25,334 nucleotides of DNA, taken from NCBI GenBank assembly GCA_900548205.1, contig URJS01000031.1:1-25334 (forward strand), given 5' to 3'. Position numbers and translations under genes: made by a program. This DNA is from an uncultured Roseburia sp. GTDB taxonomy: Bacteria; Bacillota; Clostridia; Lachnospirales; Lachnospiraceae. Under the pieces are notes generated by a model. The model was not told the DNA's origin, searched no databases, and worked only from the letters and a program-made list of their open reading frames with translations. Positions 1-7,879 of this stretch are shown here, in pieces (within the stretch, counting starts at the first letter, position 1; each line of letters starts with the position of its first letter).

Positions 1-52
1 TATAATCAACTAATCATTTCCTTTTCTACATGACCAGTATCTTATTTCGTGC

Positions 53-58
53 TATAAT
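53..58 (+). promoter_or_regulatory. Extended -10 promoter of the ROK regulator
   Basis: TATAAT preceded by TGC (TGn extended -10) lies 35 bases before the ATG at 94. No good -35 is visible, which an extended -10 can tolerate. The expected transcription start near 65 would leave only about 5 nt before the ATG at 70, which favours the downstream ATG at 94 as the real start. Confidence 0.6.
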
Positions 59-93
59 CAAGGAAATATATGGCGAAGATAAGGAACAGGGAA

Positions 94-1290
94 ATGAAAC
101 AGACAAAAAAACAGCAGCAGCTTTATACGACGATTCTTCACAAAATCTATACAAGACATGAAATTTCCAGAATTGATATTGCAAGGGAAACGGGGATCAC
201 TCCGGCAACGGTCAGTCTTGTCACCGCAGATATGCTCTCAGAACGCCTGATCCAGGAAATCGGCGAGGAGGCTGAGGCTGCCGAGACTGTCGGGCGCAAA
301 AAGATCCTGCTCTCCGTCGCCCCGTCCCACTCCTTTTATGCAGGAGCTGAGATCTCCGAAAAATTTTTCTCCTTTGTGCTGACGGACAACACCGGCGTTG
401 TATTTGCGCAGGAAACGGTGTTTCACGATCGCCATACGCCGATGAACGCGGCTTTTTTTACCGGACACCTCTCCGCCTTTCTCGATAAAACAGATTATGC
501 TGCAGAGGTCCGGGCGATCGGAATCGCCATTCCCGGACACTACACAAAGGAGCATCCGCATAAAATCATGACAAACAACGCCTATTGGCAGGATTTTTCC
601 CTCCCGGATATTGCGGCGCACTTTCAGATCCCTGTCTTTTTTTCCAATAACGTACACTGCATGGCACGAGCGGAATCGCTCTTTTACCCATCCTCCGACG
701 GTGACAACGGCAACTTTCTGTTTTTTCACATCGGGCGCGGCATCCACTGCACCCATATGTATCACGATGACCTTTACGGAAAGCAAAATTTAAAGATTGG
801 GGAGATCGGACACATAATCATTCAGCCGGACGGAGAATTGTGTGAGTGCGGAAAGCGCGGCTGCCTCCAGACCTACGCCAGCGAGGCGTGGCTTTTGCGC
901 AAGGCACGGCTGCTCTACGGCAGTATTGCCGATACCTGCCTGCACCAGCTTGTGAAAAATGAGAATGAGATTACACTGCAGACGCTTTTGACTGCCTACG
1001 AGCTGGGCGACGACTTGATCGTCAAGCTCCTCTCCTCTGCGATCAAAAGCATCGGCATCGCCGGCACAAACCTCAACATGATCATCGACTCTGCCCGGAT
1101 TTTTATTCACGGAGAGCTGTTTGACAATCCAAAGACCGTGGCGCTCTTAAAAAGCTATCTGGATTTTCAGCCGAATCTGTTTACCCTGCCGTCCAGACAG
1201 CAGATCATCATCAAGCCCTACTCGCCCTATACCGGCGCCATCGGAGCAGCTGCGCTTGCCGTCTGCCGCTTGCTGCTTGCGTTAAATTAG
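94..1290 (+). CDS. ROK-family transcriptional regulator (NagC/XylR type)
   Basis: A winged-helix DNA-binding domain (about residues 5-70, with an ISRIDIARETGITPATVS-type helix-turn-helix) is followed by a ROK sugar-kinase-like domain. The ROK zinc signature is present: GEIGHI, then CECGKRGC. Full length for the family (about 398 residues). Proteins of this family sense sugars or phosphosugars and repress catabolic genes; the target is not in this window and may lie upstream. I chose ATG 94 (MKQTKK) because AAGG/CAGGG precedes it at good spacing and the promoter sits too close to the alternative ATG at 70. A start at 70 would add eight residues. The 3' end overlaps the stop of the convergent YfhO gene by 9 bases. 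Confidence 0.9.
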   Translation: MKQTKKQQQLYTTILHKIYTRHEISRIDIARETGITPATVSLVTADMLSERLIQEIGEEAEAAETVGRKKILLSVAPSHSFYAGAEISEKFFSFVLTDNTGVVFAQETVFHDRHTPMNAAFFTGHLSAFLDKTDYAAEVRAIGIAIPGHYTKEHPHKIMTNNAYWQDFSLPDIAAHFQIPVFFSNNVHCMARAESLFYPSSDGDNGNFLFFHIGRGIHCTHMYHDDLYGKQNLKIGEIGHIIIQPDGELCECGKRGCLQTYASEAWLLRKARLLYGSIADTCLHQLVKNENEITLQTLLTAYELGDDLIVKLLSSAIKSIGIAGTNLNMIIDSARIFIHGELFDNPKTVALLKSYLDFQPNLFTLPSRQQIIIKPYSPYTGAIGAAALAVCRLLLALN

Positions 1291-1308
1291 CTTTTTTATC
1301 GCAAGCAG
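1273..1308. terminator. Inverted repeat spanning the convergent stop codons
   Basis: CTGCTTGCG (1273-1281) and CGCAAGCAG (1300-1308) form a perfect 9-bp stem with an 18-nt loop that contains both convergent stop codons and a T6 run. No T tract follows either arm, so this is not a textbook intrinsic terminator. It could still act as a shared bidirectional 3' end for the ROK and YfhO transcripts. Confidence 0.4.
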
Positions 1309-3855
1309 TCCAAGGACAGAGAGCACGCTTATGGCACAGCCCGCGTACAGCCCCGGCGGAATGAGGCAAAGCGTGATCTGATGCGCACCCGCAGAAAGCT
1401 TTGCCCCCACAAACGCCGTGTTCACGGTCAAAAGCTCCGTCTCCTTCCCGTCTATGTACAGCTTCATTCCACGCTGGCGCGGGATAGAGGTCACGAAATA
1501 TCCGTCCGCCTCTGTCTGCACCCTGCAGGATAACAGTTCATTTCCCTTCAGCTCCTCCCCAACTGCCGGAATATAACGCTTTTCCGTCAAAAGAGACTTT
1601 TGATACGCTGTGCACTTTATATCCGAAAGAGTGTACTCACCCTCGGAAAATAAAAGCTCGATCTTTTTTAAACTGCCGTTCTCATCCCCGGAAAGCTGAT
1701 AATGAAAGCAGTGATTCTCATTGGGATAAGGCGCGCCGTCTGCGGAAAGCTTATTTTTCCTTCCATTGATCGTGATCACGACCGCATGCTTCCCGTCGCT
1801 CTCCACGTCAAATTGTATGCCGAGGATCTCATCTGTGATCTCCTCCTCTAAAAAGAGCGTCAAAACTACCTGCTCCGTCGCCTTGACGGCAAGGCTTCCG
1901 TCCTCATTTTTGTAAAGCGAAAGCGCATCGTCTTTCTCATAGCCGGAAAACTTTGGCACAATTTCAGACGCCGCAGTCTGCATCAGGTCCTGCCCGTCAG
2001 ACTCCGGTTGCTTGCACACCGCATCCTGCGCCCCGCTCCGCCAGTCTGACGCCGTCCCGTTTCCCGCTTTCTCCCAGCCTTTCTCCTCAATAATGGTTTT
2101 CTCCATCAAAGCCGCAAGCCGCCCGCGCTCATCAAGCCCATAAAACGTTTTTTCGGTGAGTGTCTCCCCTTCCGCAACCGCGTAGGCAACCGGAAGCACC
2201 GACGGATTTTCCGCCAAAAGGCGCGCTCCCTCTGCGGCGATCACCTCATACCCCTCCGGCAGCTTTTCCCGCGTCGTCTCCAGATAGCGGACGCCCAGAA
2301 ACGAGAGCAGAAACGGATTTTCCTCCGGCAGTACGGCAAGCCGGTTATTGCTCTGCACCGGAGTCTGCATCAGATCATAATAAAAATCAGAATACGCCTG
2401 ATTTGTCACAGACGAATACATCGCGCTTTTCCCTATCCCAAAGCAGGCTTCCCCAAGACGGTTTGCACGGGCAAGCGGCTCATAAAGACTGTCAAATCGG
2501 TACAGCGGCTGCTCCCGCACAAGCGCGCCAAGCGTTTTTGCAATACTCCCCCGCTCCGCCTCCTCGATCTGCGCCAGCTTCTCCCCGCTGACATAGTCCT
2601 CGCGAAAAGATGCCGCCGCAAAGCTGACAAGAGGCGCGGGCAAAAGCAACAGGCAGGCGAGCAGGGAAGCTTTTCTTGACATAAGAGTGGCTCGCATAAC
2701 AGCCACAAAGACCGCCAGCAACAAAAAATCAATACTCATTCCAAGAAGATCACCGGAGCCGATGTGAAGCAGAAGGCAGACTGCCATCGGGAGAAACGGA
2801 TAAATCTGCCATTTCATCTCCCCGCGCCACATGGAAAGGAACACACGCATCCCATGCAGCAGAAACAGCGGCACAAACGGCGCCAAAATTTTCCCGCGCG
2901 CATAGAGCGTTCCGTTTAACAGCCACGCGCCAAGTCCGCATGAGACAAGCAGCAGATAAAACAGACTGTCCACCCGGTACTCCTTCTTCCTAAGTCCCGC
3001 GAGCAGCAGGTAGAGCACCAGAAGCGTCAGTCCCATTCCGTAAGGACTATATAAAAGAAAGTCAAGCTTCGGCAGAAACAGCGGCACGGAGAACGCCTCC
3101 GCCGTCTCACGCTTGTGCTCCAGGATCACGAGAAACGACGGGACCAGCAATATCGCCGCAAGTCCCACGGAGCCTGCCGCCGTCACAAGATAGCTGCGCC
3201 AGAACTTCTTCCCCTCTCTGCGGTAGGAGTACCACCCGATTGCCACAAGCATCGCGATCGAATAATAAAAGCTGTTGCAGTAGGCAAGCGCGAGAAAAAC
3301 TGCCGCAAGCCCTACACGTCTGTGCTGCTCCGCCAGCAGAGCACGTCCGCCCTGCAACGTCAGCGGTGCACGTCCTCTCTGCAACATCAGCAGAGAGGAC
3401 AGAAAAAACGGCATATAGTTGATAAACATGACTTGTCTGTGCGTGTGAAAAAAGCAGGCGGCACACAAAAATAAAACGCTGCCCAAGAGCGCCGACGCGT
3501 CATTTTTCAGTTCTCTGCGCAAGAAGAAATCAAACAGCAGCACCGACGCAAGATAGCCAACGCACATATATACGATCAGGATCCGGTACATCGGGACCCC
3601 CGGCAGCAAACAGCCGATCAGAATGTCCGGGCGCAGATAGCCGTAGTAAGAAAACTGAAATCCGTTGACGCCACCGCCAAGCGGCAGGACCTGCGGCAGC
3701 AGCGTCCCCTGCTCTCTGCACGCATCACGGATCGTCTCCGCAAGCGCCGCATGCTGCGACAGCCAATCCACATTTGACCCATAAACCATTCCCTTTGGCA
3801 GGGTGAGAAATAAAAGGGCAATCACAAGCCCCGTCAGAAGTAATGTTCGTTTCAT
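1282..3855 (-). CDS. YfhO-family polytopic membrane protein (GT-C-like)
   Basis: An 857-residue protein. An N-terminal signal-anchor-like helix (residues about 4-22) leads into an extracytoplasmic loop, then many transmembrane helices up to about residue 420. A large hydrophilic, probably external region (about 430-830) follows, then a final helix near the C terminus ending in KKLI. This is the layout of the bacterial YfhO family, whose characterised members act as GT-C-like transferases in cell-envelope (lipoteichoic acid) glycosylation. The actual substrate here is unknown. The start has GGAGGAG just upstream. It is divergent from the two-component system at 4029 and shares a 173-base intergenic region with it, so common control is possible. 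Confidence 0.85.
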   Translation of the reverse strand: MKRTLLLTGLVIALLFLTLPKGMVYGSNVDWLSQHAALAETIRDACREQGTLLPQVLPLGGGVNGFQFSYYGYLRPDILIGCLLPGVPMYRILIVYMCVGYLASVLLFDFFLRRELKNDASALLGSVLFLCAACFFHTHRQVMFINYMPFFLSSLLMLQRGRAPLTLQGGRALLAEQHRRVGLAAVFLALAYCNSFYYSIAMLVAIGWYSYRREGKKFWRSYLVTAAGSVGLAAILLVPSFLVILEHKRETAEAFSVPLFLPKLDFLLYSPYGMGLTLLVLYLLLAGLRKKEYRVDSLFYLLLVSCGLGAWLLNGTLYARGKILAPFVPLFLLHGMRVFLSMWRGEMKWQIYPFLPMAVCLLLHIGSGDLLGMSIDFLLLAVFVAVMRATLMSRKASLLACLLLLPAPLVSFAAASFREDYVSGEKLAQIEEAERGSIAKTLGALVREQPLYRFDSLYEPLARANRLGEACFGIGKSAMYSSVTNQAYSDFYYDLMQTPVQSNNRLAVLPEENPFLLSFLGVRYLETTREKLPEGYEVIAAEGARLLAENPSVLPVAYAVAEGETLTEKTFYGLDERGRLAALMEKTIIEEKGWEKAGNGTASDWRSGAQDAVCKQPESDGQDLMQTAASEIVPKFSGYEKDDALSLYKNEDGSLAVKATEQVVLTLFLEEEITDEILGIQFDVESDGKHAVVITINGRKNKLSADGAPYPNENHCFHYQLSGDENGSLKKIELLFSEGEYTLSDIKCTAYQKSLLTEKRYIPAVGEELKGNELLSCRVQTEADGYFVTSIPRQRGMKLYIDGKETELLTVNTAFVGAKLSAGAHQITLCLIPPGLYAGCAISVLSVLGLLAIKKLI

Positions 3856-3942
3856 AAACTCCTCCGTATCATTTGTTCGCCTTATATTAACAAAAACTTC
3901 TTAATCATCGGCTAAAGCTTTTCTTTGTTTTTCCAAAGAAAT

Positions 3943-4000
3943 CTTAAGAATCCTTAAGAGTGCAAAAATCGCTCGTCTTATCTGAAAATTTATGTATAAT
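3943..4000 (+). promoter_or_regulatory. Promoter and direct-repeat operator of the two-component operon
   Basis: CTTAAGA occurs at 3943-3949 and again at 3953-3959, exactly 10 bp apart, with a weaker CTTAATC at 3900-3906. A consensus -10 (TATAAT, 3995-4000) follows, but the -35 region is poor. Direct repeats one helical turn apart just upstream of a weak -35 are the usual binding layout for OmpR/PhoB-type regulators, so autoregulation by the response regulator at 4029 is a reasonable inference. The same repeats also lie upstream of the divergent YfhO gene. Confidence 0.5.
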
Positions 4001-4028
4001 GTAGGAAACAGAGTAAATGGAGGATACC

Positions 4029-4745
4029 ATGGAACAGACAAAAATCCTGGTTGTGGACGACAATCAGGAAATCCGCGAGATTTTACGCATCCTTTTGGAA
4101 AATGAAGCCTATGAGGTGACAGAGGCGGGCGACGGCGCCGCCGCGCTTTTGGCTCTTTCTGCCGAAAGCTTTGACCTCATCATTTTAGATATTATGATGC
4201 CGCACTTAAGCGGCTACCAGACTTGTTTAAAAATCCGCGAGAGATCCAACGCGCCAATTCTCTTTCTGAGCGCCAAGACAAAGGAAAGCGATAAGACACT
4301 CGGCTTTTCCAGCGGCGGAGACGACTATCTGGCAAAGCCGTTTTCCTACAACGAGCTGGTCTCCCGCGCGAAGGCGCTCATCCGCCGCTACCGGGTCTAT
4401 CAGGGCAAGTCCCCACAGGAGGAACCTTCCGCACCACGGCAGGAAGCGCTTCTCTCCTGCGGAAAACTGACGATCGATCCCGGCAGACAGCTTGTCAGCA
4501 GGGACGGCGTCCCCGTGGAGCTGACCAATACGGAATACGAAATTCTCCTGCTGCTTCTGTCGCACCGCGGACAGATTTTTCCGGCATCCCAGCTCTATGA
4601 GGCGGTCTGGAACGAGCCGTTCCACTACACGGCAAACAATACGGTGATGGTCCACATCCGGAATCTGCGGTGCAAGATCGAGGAGGACGCCACCCATCCA
4701 AATATCATCAAAACTGTCTGGGGAAAGGGATACCGCTGTGATTAA
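4029..4745 (+). CDS. OmpR/PhoB-type response regulator
   Basis: Receiver domain at residues 1-120 with acidic pair D10-D11, phospho-acceptor D54 (LDIMMP), S81 and K103 (LAKPF). After a linker comes a winged-helix DNA-binding domain (about 142-238) with the LTNTEYEILLLLLSHRGQIF and GKGYRC signatures. Length (238) is typical. The ATG at 4029 has GGAGG five bases upstream, whereas an in-frame ATG at 4017 lacks a ribosome binding site and overlaps that GGAGG, so 4029 is preferred. The stop overlaps the kinase start by 8 bases, indicating translational coupling. The signal sensed is unknown. Confidence 0.93.
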   Translation: MEQTKILVVDDNQEIREILRILLENEAYEVTEAGDGAAALLALSAESFDLIILDIMMPHLSGYQTCLKIRERSNAPILFLSAKTKESDKTLGFSSGGDDYLAKPFSYNELVSRAKALIRRYRVYQGKSPQEEPSAPRQEALLSCGKLTIDPGRQLVSRDGVPVELTNTEYEILLLLLSHRGQIFPASQLYEAVWNEPFHYTANNTVMVHIRNLRCKIEEDATHPNIIKTVWGKGYRCD

Positions 4746-6246
4746 ACGTATCAAAACCGCAAAGCTGCGCACAAAATTTATCTCTCTGCTGCTCGTATCA
4801 GGGCTGCTCGGACTCTTTACCTTTTTCCTCCTCCTGCGCCATATCGGCGAAGCGTGGAGCATTTTCTCCGCGCTTCCTCCCTTCGCGTGGAATGAGGAGG
4901 CGCTCGTTGCGGCACTGCGCGAGGAAGCGCCAAACCACACCGTTCCTGCCTATTCCGCCGGAGAAAACGGCGCCGGACAGATGCAGGATTTTTTTGCGTT
5001 GTCCGACGATTACACGGGTGTCTATGTTTACGGAAAAGACGACGGGCTCTACCGCGCCAGCGCCTTCCCAAAAATTCTCCACAAAGTCATAAACGGGAGT
5101 GTCCTGGACTATGTCTCCTCCCTGACGGAGGAATATATTTTCTCACAGGAAGGCATGGGGGAAGAACACACCCACTGGTATGATATGGAATTTAAAAACG
5201 GCACTTATACGGTCCAGATTCTCTCCTTCCGCCACCTGCGCTTCACCTATCCTTACCTTTTCTTCTGCCTACTCCTTGCCACGGCAGTGTTTCTTGCCCC
5301 GATGCTGCTCTACCTCAGGAAACGTACCGGACAGCTTCTTCTCTTAAAGGATGAGATGCTCTTAATGTCCTCCGGCGATCTGACGCATCCCGTCGCACCG
5401 TGCGGAGCGGATGAGATCGGTATTCTGGCGCGAGAGCTTAACGAGCTTCGTCTGGCGCTTCACTCCCACATCACGGGGGAGGAGGAAAGCCGTCAGGCAA
5501 ATCAGGACCTGATCACCGCGCTCTCCCACGACCTGCGCACTCCGCTGACCATCCTAAAGGGCTACCTTGAGGTCTTACAGTTAAAGCTGCCGGAGTCTGA
5601 CGCCGCCGCAGAATACCTCTCCCGCTGCCTGCAAAAGACGGACGACATCCGTGAGCTGACCGACCGTATGTTTGAATACGCGCTTGTCTATGAGGCAAAC
5701 GAGGAAATCTCCCCCGCCGCCATACCGCTCTCCTTTTTTGAGGAATGTATTGCGGAAAATATGGACTTCATCCGCCTTGCAGGCTATAAGACTGCAGAGC
5801 CTCCATGCCTGACTGCGTCTCCATGCCTGACCGGGCGGACAGTCAACGGCGACACGGTGATGATCAAGCGCATTTTCAACAATCTCTTTTCCAATATTTT
5901 AAAATACGGGGACAAGTCCGTGCCCGTCACTGTCTCTTGCCATGTGGGGGAACATTCTATTTCCTTTACGCTTTGCAACACCATAAAAACGAGTCTCGCA
6001 GGCGAAGCTCTCCGCCTGCAGCAGGTCGCTTCAGCGACACAATTCCCTTCCTCCGCAGTGCGATCCCACGGAGGATTTTGCTTTATGGGGAACGAAGCTT
6101 CCGATAAAGTAAAAGACCAGTCCCGGATTGTAAGCAATGGGATTGGTCTAAGAAGTGTGGAAAAAATGATGGCGCTCCACCACGGCACGCTGAAACAGCG
6201 GGAGGAGGACGGACGCTTTTGTGTGGAGATCACCTTTTACGGCTAA
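4738..6246 (+). CDS. Sensor histidine kinase
   Basis: Starts with GTG inside the end of the response-regulator gene, with GGGGAAAGGG upstream. Transmembrane helix 1 (about 14-34), an external sensor region of about 135 residues, transmembrane helix 2 (about 170-192), a HAMP-like stretch, then HisKA with phospho-acceptor H264 in ALSHDLRTPLT. The ATPase domain has an N box (FNNLFSNILKYG) and a GIGLRSVEKMM G box. In place of the usual DxGxG-type D box there is CNTIK, and the gap to the G box is long (about 58 residues), including a Gly/Phe-rich stretch. An 18-bp tandem duplication encodes the PCLT repeat (5801-5831). It probably phosphorylates the partner at 4029. Confidence 0.9.
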   Translation: MIKRIKTAKLRTKFISLLLVSGLLGLFTFFLLLRHIGEAWSIFSALPPFAWNEEALVAALREEAPNHTVPAYSAGENGAGQMQDFFALSDDYTGVYVYGKDDGLYRASAFPKILHKVINGSVLDYVSSLTEEYIFSQEGMGEEHTHWYDMEFKNGTYTVQILSFRHLRFTYPYLFFCLLLATAVFLAPMLLYLRKRTGQLLLLKDEMLLMSSGDLTHPVAPCGADEIGILARELNELRLALHSHITGEEESRQANQDLITALSHDLRTPLTILKGYLEVLQLKLPESDAAAEYLSRCLQKTDDIRELTDRMFEYALVYEANEEISPAAIPLSFFEECIAENMDFIRLAGYKTAEPPCLTASPCLTGRTVNGDTVMIKRIFNNLFSNILKYGDKSVPVTVSCHVGEHSISFTLCNTIKTSLAGEALRLQQVASATQFPSSAVRSHGGFCFMGNEASDKVKDQSRIVSNGIGLRSVEKMMALHHGTLKQREEDGRFCVEITFYG

Positions 6247-6286
6247 ACGCCTGCCCGATCACAGTAAGGTATCTCCATAGCTCCTG

Positions 6287-7198
6287 TTAATCCAAGCAGA
6301 GAAAAGCCCCAAGATTCCCCCGCTTTCCGTGGCTCGCCCGATGAGAAAATAAAAGCTTATGATTACAGCAGGTGCAGATATTTGTCACTGCCAGATGCTC
6401 CCTTCGGATCCCTGCCTCCAAGAGAACGATTTCATTTGCCTTCCAAAGATCAAGCTGATACTTCCGCTCCTGCGGCATCTGCGCTTCCTGATTCTTGGGG
6501 CTCTCTGCAAGCAGCCGATCCTCGTGCCCCGCAAATTCCCGTCCAAATGCCTCAGCTACATTCGCGCTGACCTCATAACAGTCCTGGCAGATAGAAGGTC
6601 CGATCGCGCAGATGATGTCTGCCGGCTCACTTCCGTATGCCTCCTGCATTGCTCTTATCGTCGCAAGTCCGATGCGCCCCACCGTTCCGCGCCAGCCGGA
6701 ATGGCTCATGCCAATCGCACGGCGCACAGGGTCTACAAAATACAGCGGTACACAATCCGCATAAAAGGTTGAGAGCACAAGCCCCGGCTCATTGGTGATC
6801 AGACCGTCCACATCCTGATAATCCCGCTCCCGGATCAGACCTGCTCCTGCATCCTCCGCCGTCACCTGCCGCACATTCGCCGTATGCGTCTGGTCGGTAA
6901 AAACAAAGCTCTCATACCGGACACCAAGCGCGCTTGCAAGACGCTTAAAGTTTTCCTCTACCGCCGCCCGATCGTCTCCGCGGGAAAAGCTTAGATTCAA
7001 CGAGGAAAACATCCCCCGACTCACCCCGCCAAGGCGTGTCGTAAAGCAATGCCTGACAATCCCCGTCTCCTCAAGGAGCGGATATTTTAAAAGCAGCAGC
7101 TCTGTACCGTCCGCCGTCTGCTCCCATACCTCGCGCAGCACATCGTCAGCTCCCTCTTTTCTTTTTATCATTTCTTTTCTGCTCATTTTATTGTCCAT
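6287..7198 (-). CDS. pgeF: PgeF/YlmD laccase-domain protein (peptidoglycan editing/nucleoside phosphorylase family)
   Basis: 303 residues carrying the conserved metal and catalytic set of the YfiH/YlmD family: QTHTANV (H105), YADCVPLYFVDP (C149) and HSGWRGT (H166). Family members were annotated as polyphenol oxidases; characterised ones act as purine nucleoside phosphorylases/deaminases, and E. coli PgeF edits peptidoglycan precursors. Last gene of the minus-strand block. ATG 7198 overlaps the end of yraN by 16 bases. ATG 7186 would instead give a classic ATGA 4-base overlap with the yraN stop and is an equally good start. Neither has a clear ribosome binding site, which suggests translational coupling. 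Confidence 0.9.
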   Translation of the reverse strand: MDNKMSRKEMIKRKEGADDVLREVWEQTADGTELLLLKYPLLEETGIVRHCFTTRLGGVSRGMFSSLNLSFSRGDDRAAVEENFKRLASALGVRYESFVFTDQTHTANVRQVTAEDAGAGLIRERDYQDVDGLITNEPGLVLSTFYADCVPLYFVDPVRRAIGMSHSGWRGTVGRIGLATIRAMQEAYGSEPADIICAIGPSICQDCYEVSANVAEAFGREFAGHEDRLLAESPKNQEAQMPQERKYQLDLWKANEIVLLEAGIRREHLAVTNICTCCNHKLLFSHRASHGKRGNLGAFLCLD

Positions 7199-7539
7199 TC
7201 AAATGCATTTTTAACCACGCAGATTTTCTCTCCCAAAACCGCCACCACATCAAAACGGTACGGCATATCCTCCCCATACCCGTGCGTCATGCAGTAATAG
7301 GCAGCCGCTCTGCTGATCTTCCTTTGCTTTCTTACATCGACCGCCTCAAGCGGATTGCCGCCCTCTGCCGTCCTTCTGTATTTTACCTCCACAAAAACAA
7401 GATACGCGCCATCTCTGGCGACCAGATCGATTTCGCCGCTCCGGCAGCAAAAATTATATTCTAACAGCTCATATCCCTGCTGTTTTAAATATGCGCCCGC
7501 CCGTTTTTCATATACAGTGCCAACTGCCCGTTGATTCAA
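7183..7539 (-). CDS. yraN: YraN/UPF0102 nuclease-fold protein
   Basis: 118 residues with the PD-(D/E)xK-like core of the UPF0102 family: GEIDLVARDG, then VFVEVKYR (catalytic-type D, E and K). The family resembles Holliday-junction resolvases and archaeal Hjc; its cellular role is not well established. The start codon is TTG (7539-7537) with AGGAGG six bases upstream, which fixes the start at MNQRAVG. It begins 17 bases after the FlhB-tail gene and overlaps pgeF. The position after rnhB and its neighbours matches other Firmicutes. Confidence 0.88.
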   Translation of the reverse strand: MNQRAVGTVYEKRAGAYLKQQGYELLEYNFCCRSGEIDLVARDGAYLVFVEVKYRRTAEGGNPLEAVDVRKQRKISRAAAYYCMTHGYGEDMPYRFDVVAVLGEKICVVKNAFEWTIK

Positions 7540-7556
7540 TCCTTACCTCCTGTCTC

Positions 7557-7862
7557 TTAGAGGAGTCCCGAATCCTGAAGCTTTGCCTTCATGCGATCCA
7601 TATCGTCCACAAATACAAGGATCTCCGCCACAACCTCATATAATTCAGGCGGTATCGTACTTCCGATCTCAAGCTTTGCCAATGTGCCTGCCAGCTTATG
7701 GTCCTGATAAAACGGAACGTCATTTTCCTTTGCCGTCTCGATAATGCGTTCCGCGACCTCGCCTTTTCCGGCTGCCAGAATTTTCGGTGCCACATCTCCC
7801 GGCTCATAGGCTACGGCTACCGCCGTTTTCTGTTTTTCTTTTTCTTCTGTCCGATCTGCCAT
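7557..7862 (-). CDS. Orphan FlhB C-terminal-domain protein (YlqH-like)
   Basis: 101 residues matching only the cytoplasmic tail of the flagellar/type III export switch protein FlhB (EscU/YscU family): AVAVAYEPGDVAPKILAAG, then VPFYQDHKLAGTL and IPPELYEVVAEIL. There is no transmembrane part, and the NPTH autocleavage motif that precedes this segment in FlhB is absent (the sequence reads EKEKQKTAVAVAY). The protein thus resembles the released FlhB fragment. It sits 17 bases after a FliK-like gene, the natural partner of FlhB in flagellar substrate switching, and the order matches B. subtilis ylqG-ylqH. Function unknown. Confidence 0.85.
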   Translation of the reverse strand: MADRTEEKEKQKTAVAVAYEPGDVAPKILAAGKGEVAERIIETAKENDVPFYQDHKLAGTLAKLEIGSTIPPELYEVVAEILVFVDDMDRMKAKLQDSGLL

Positions 7863-7879
7863 CTCTGCTCTCCCACACG

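Noticed and set aside
4227..4940. Long open frame on the minus strand under the response regulator
   Set aside because: No family resemblance; it is the reverse of a clear, well-initiated regulator/kinase pair.
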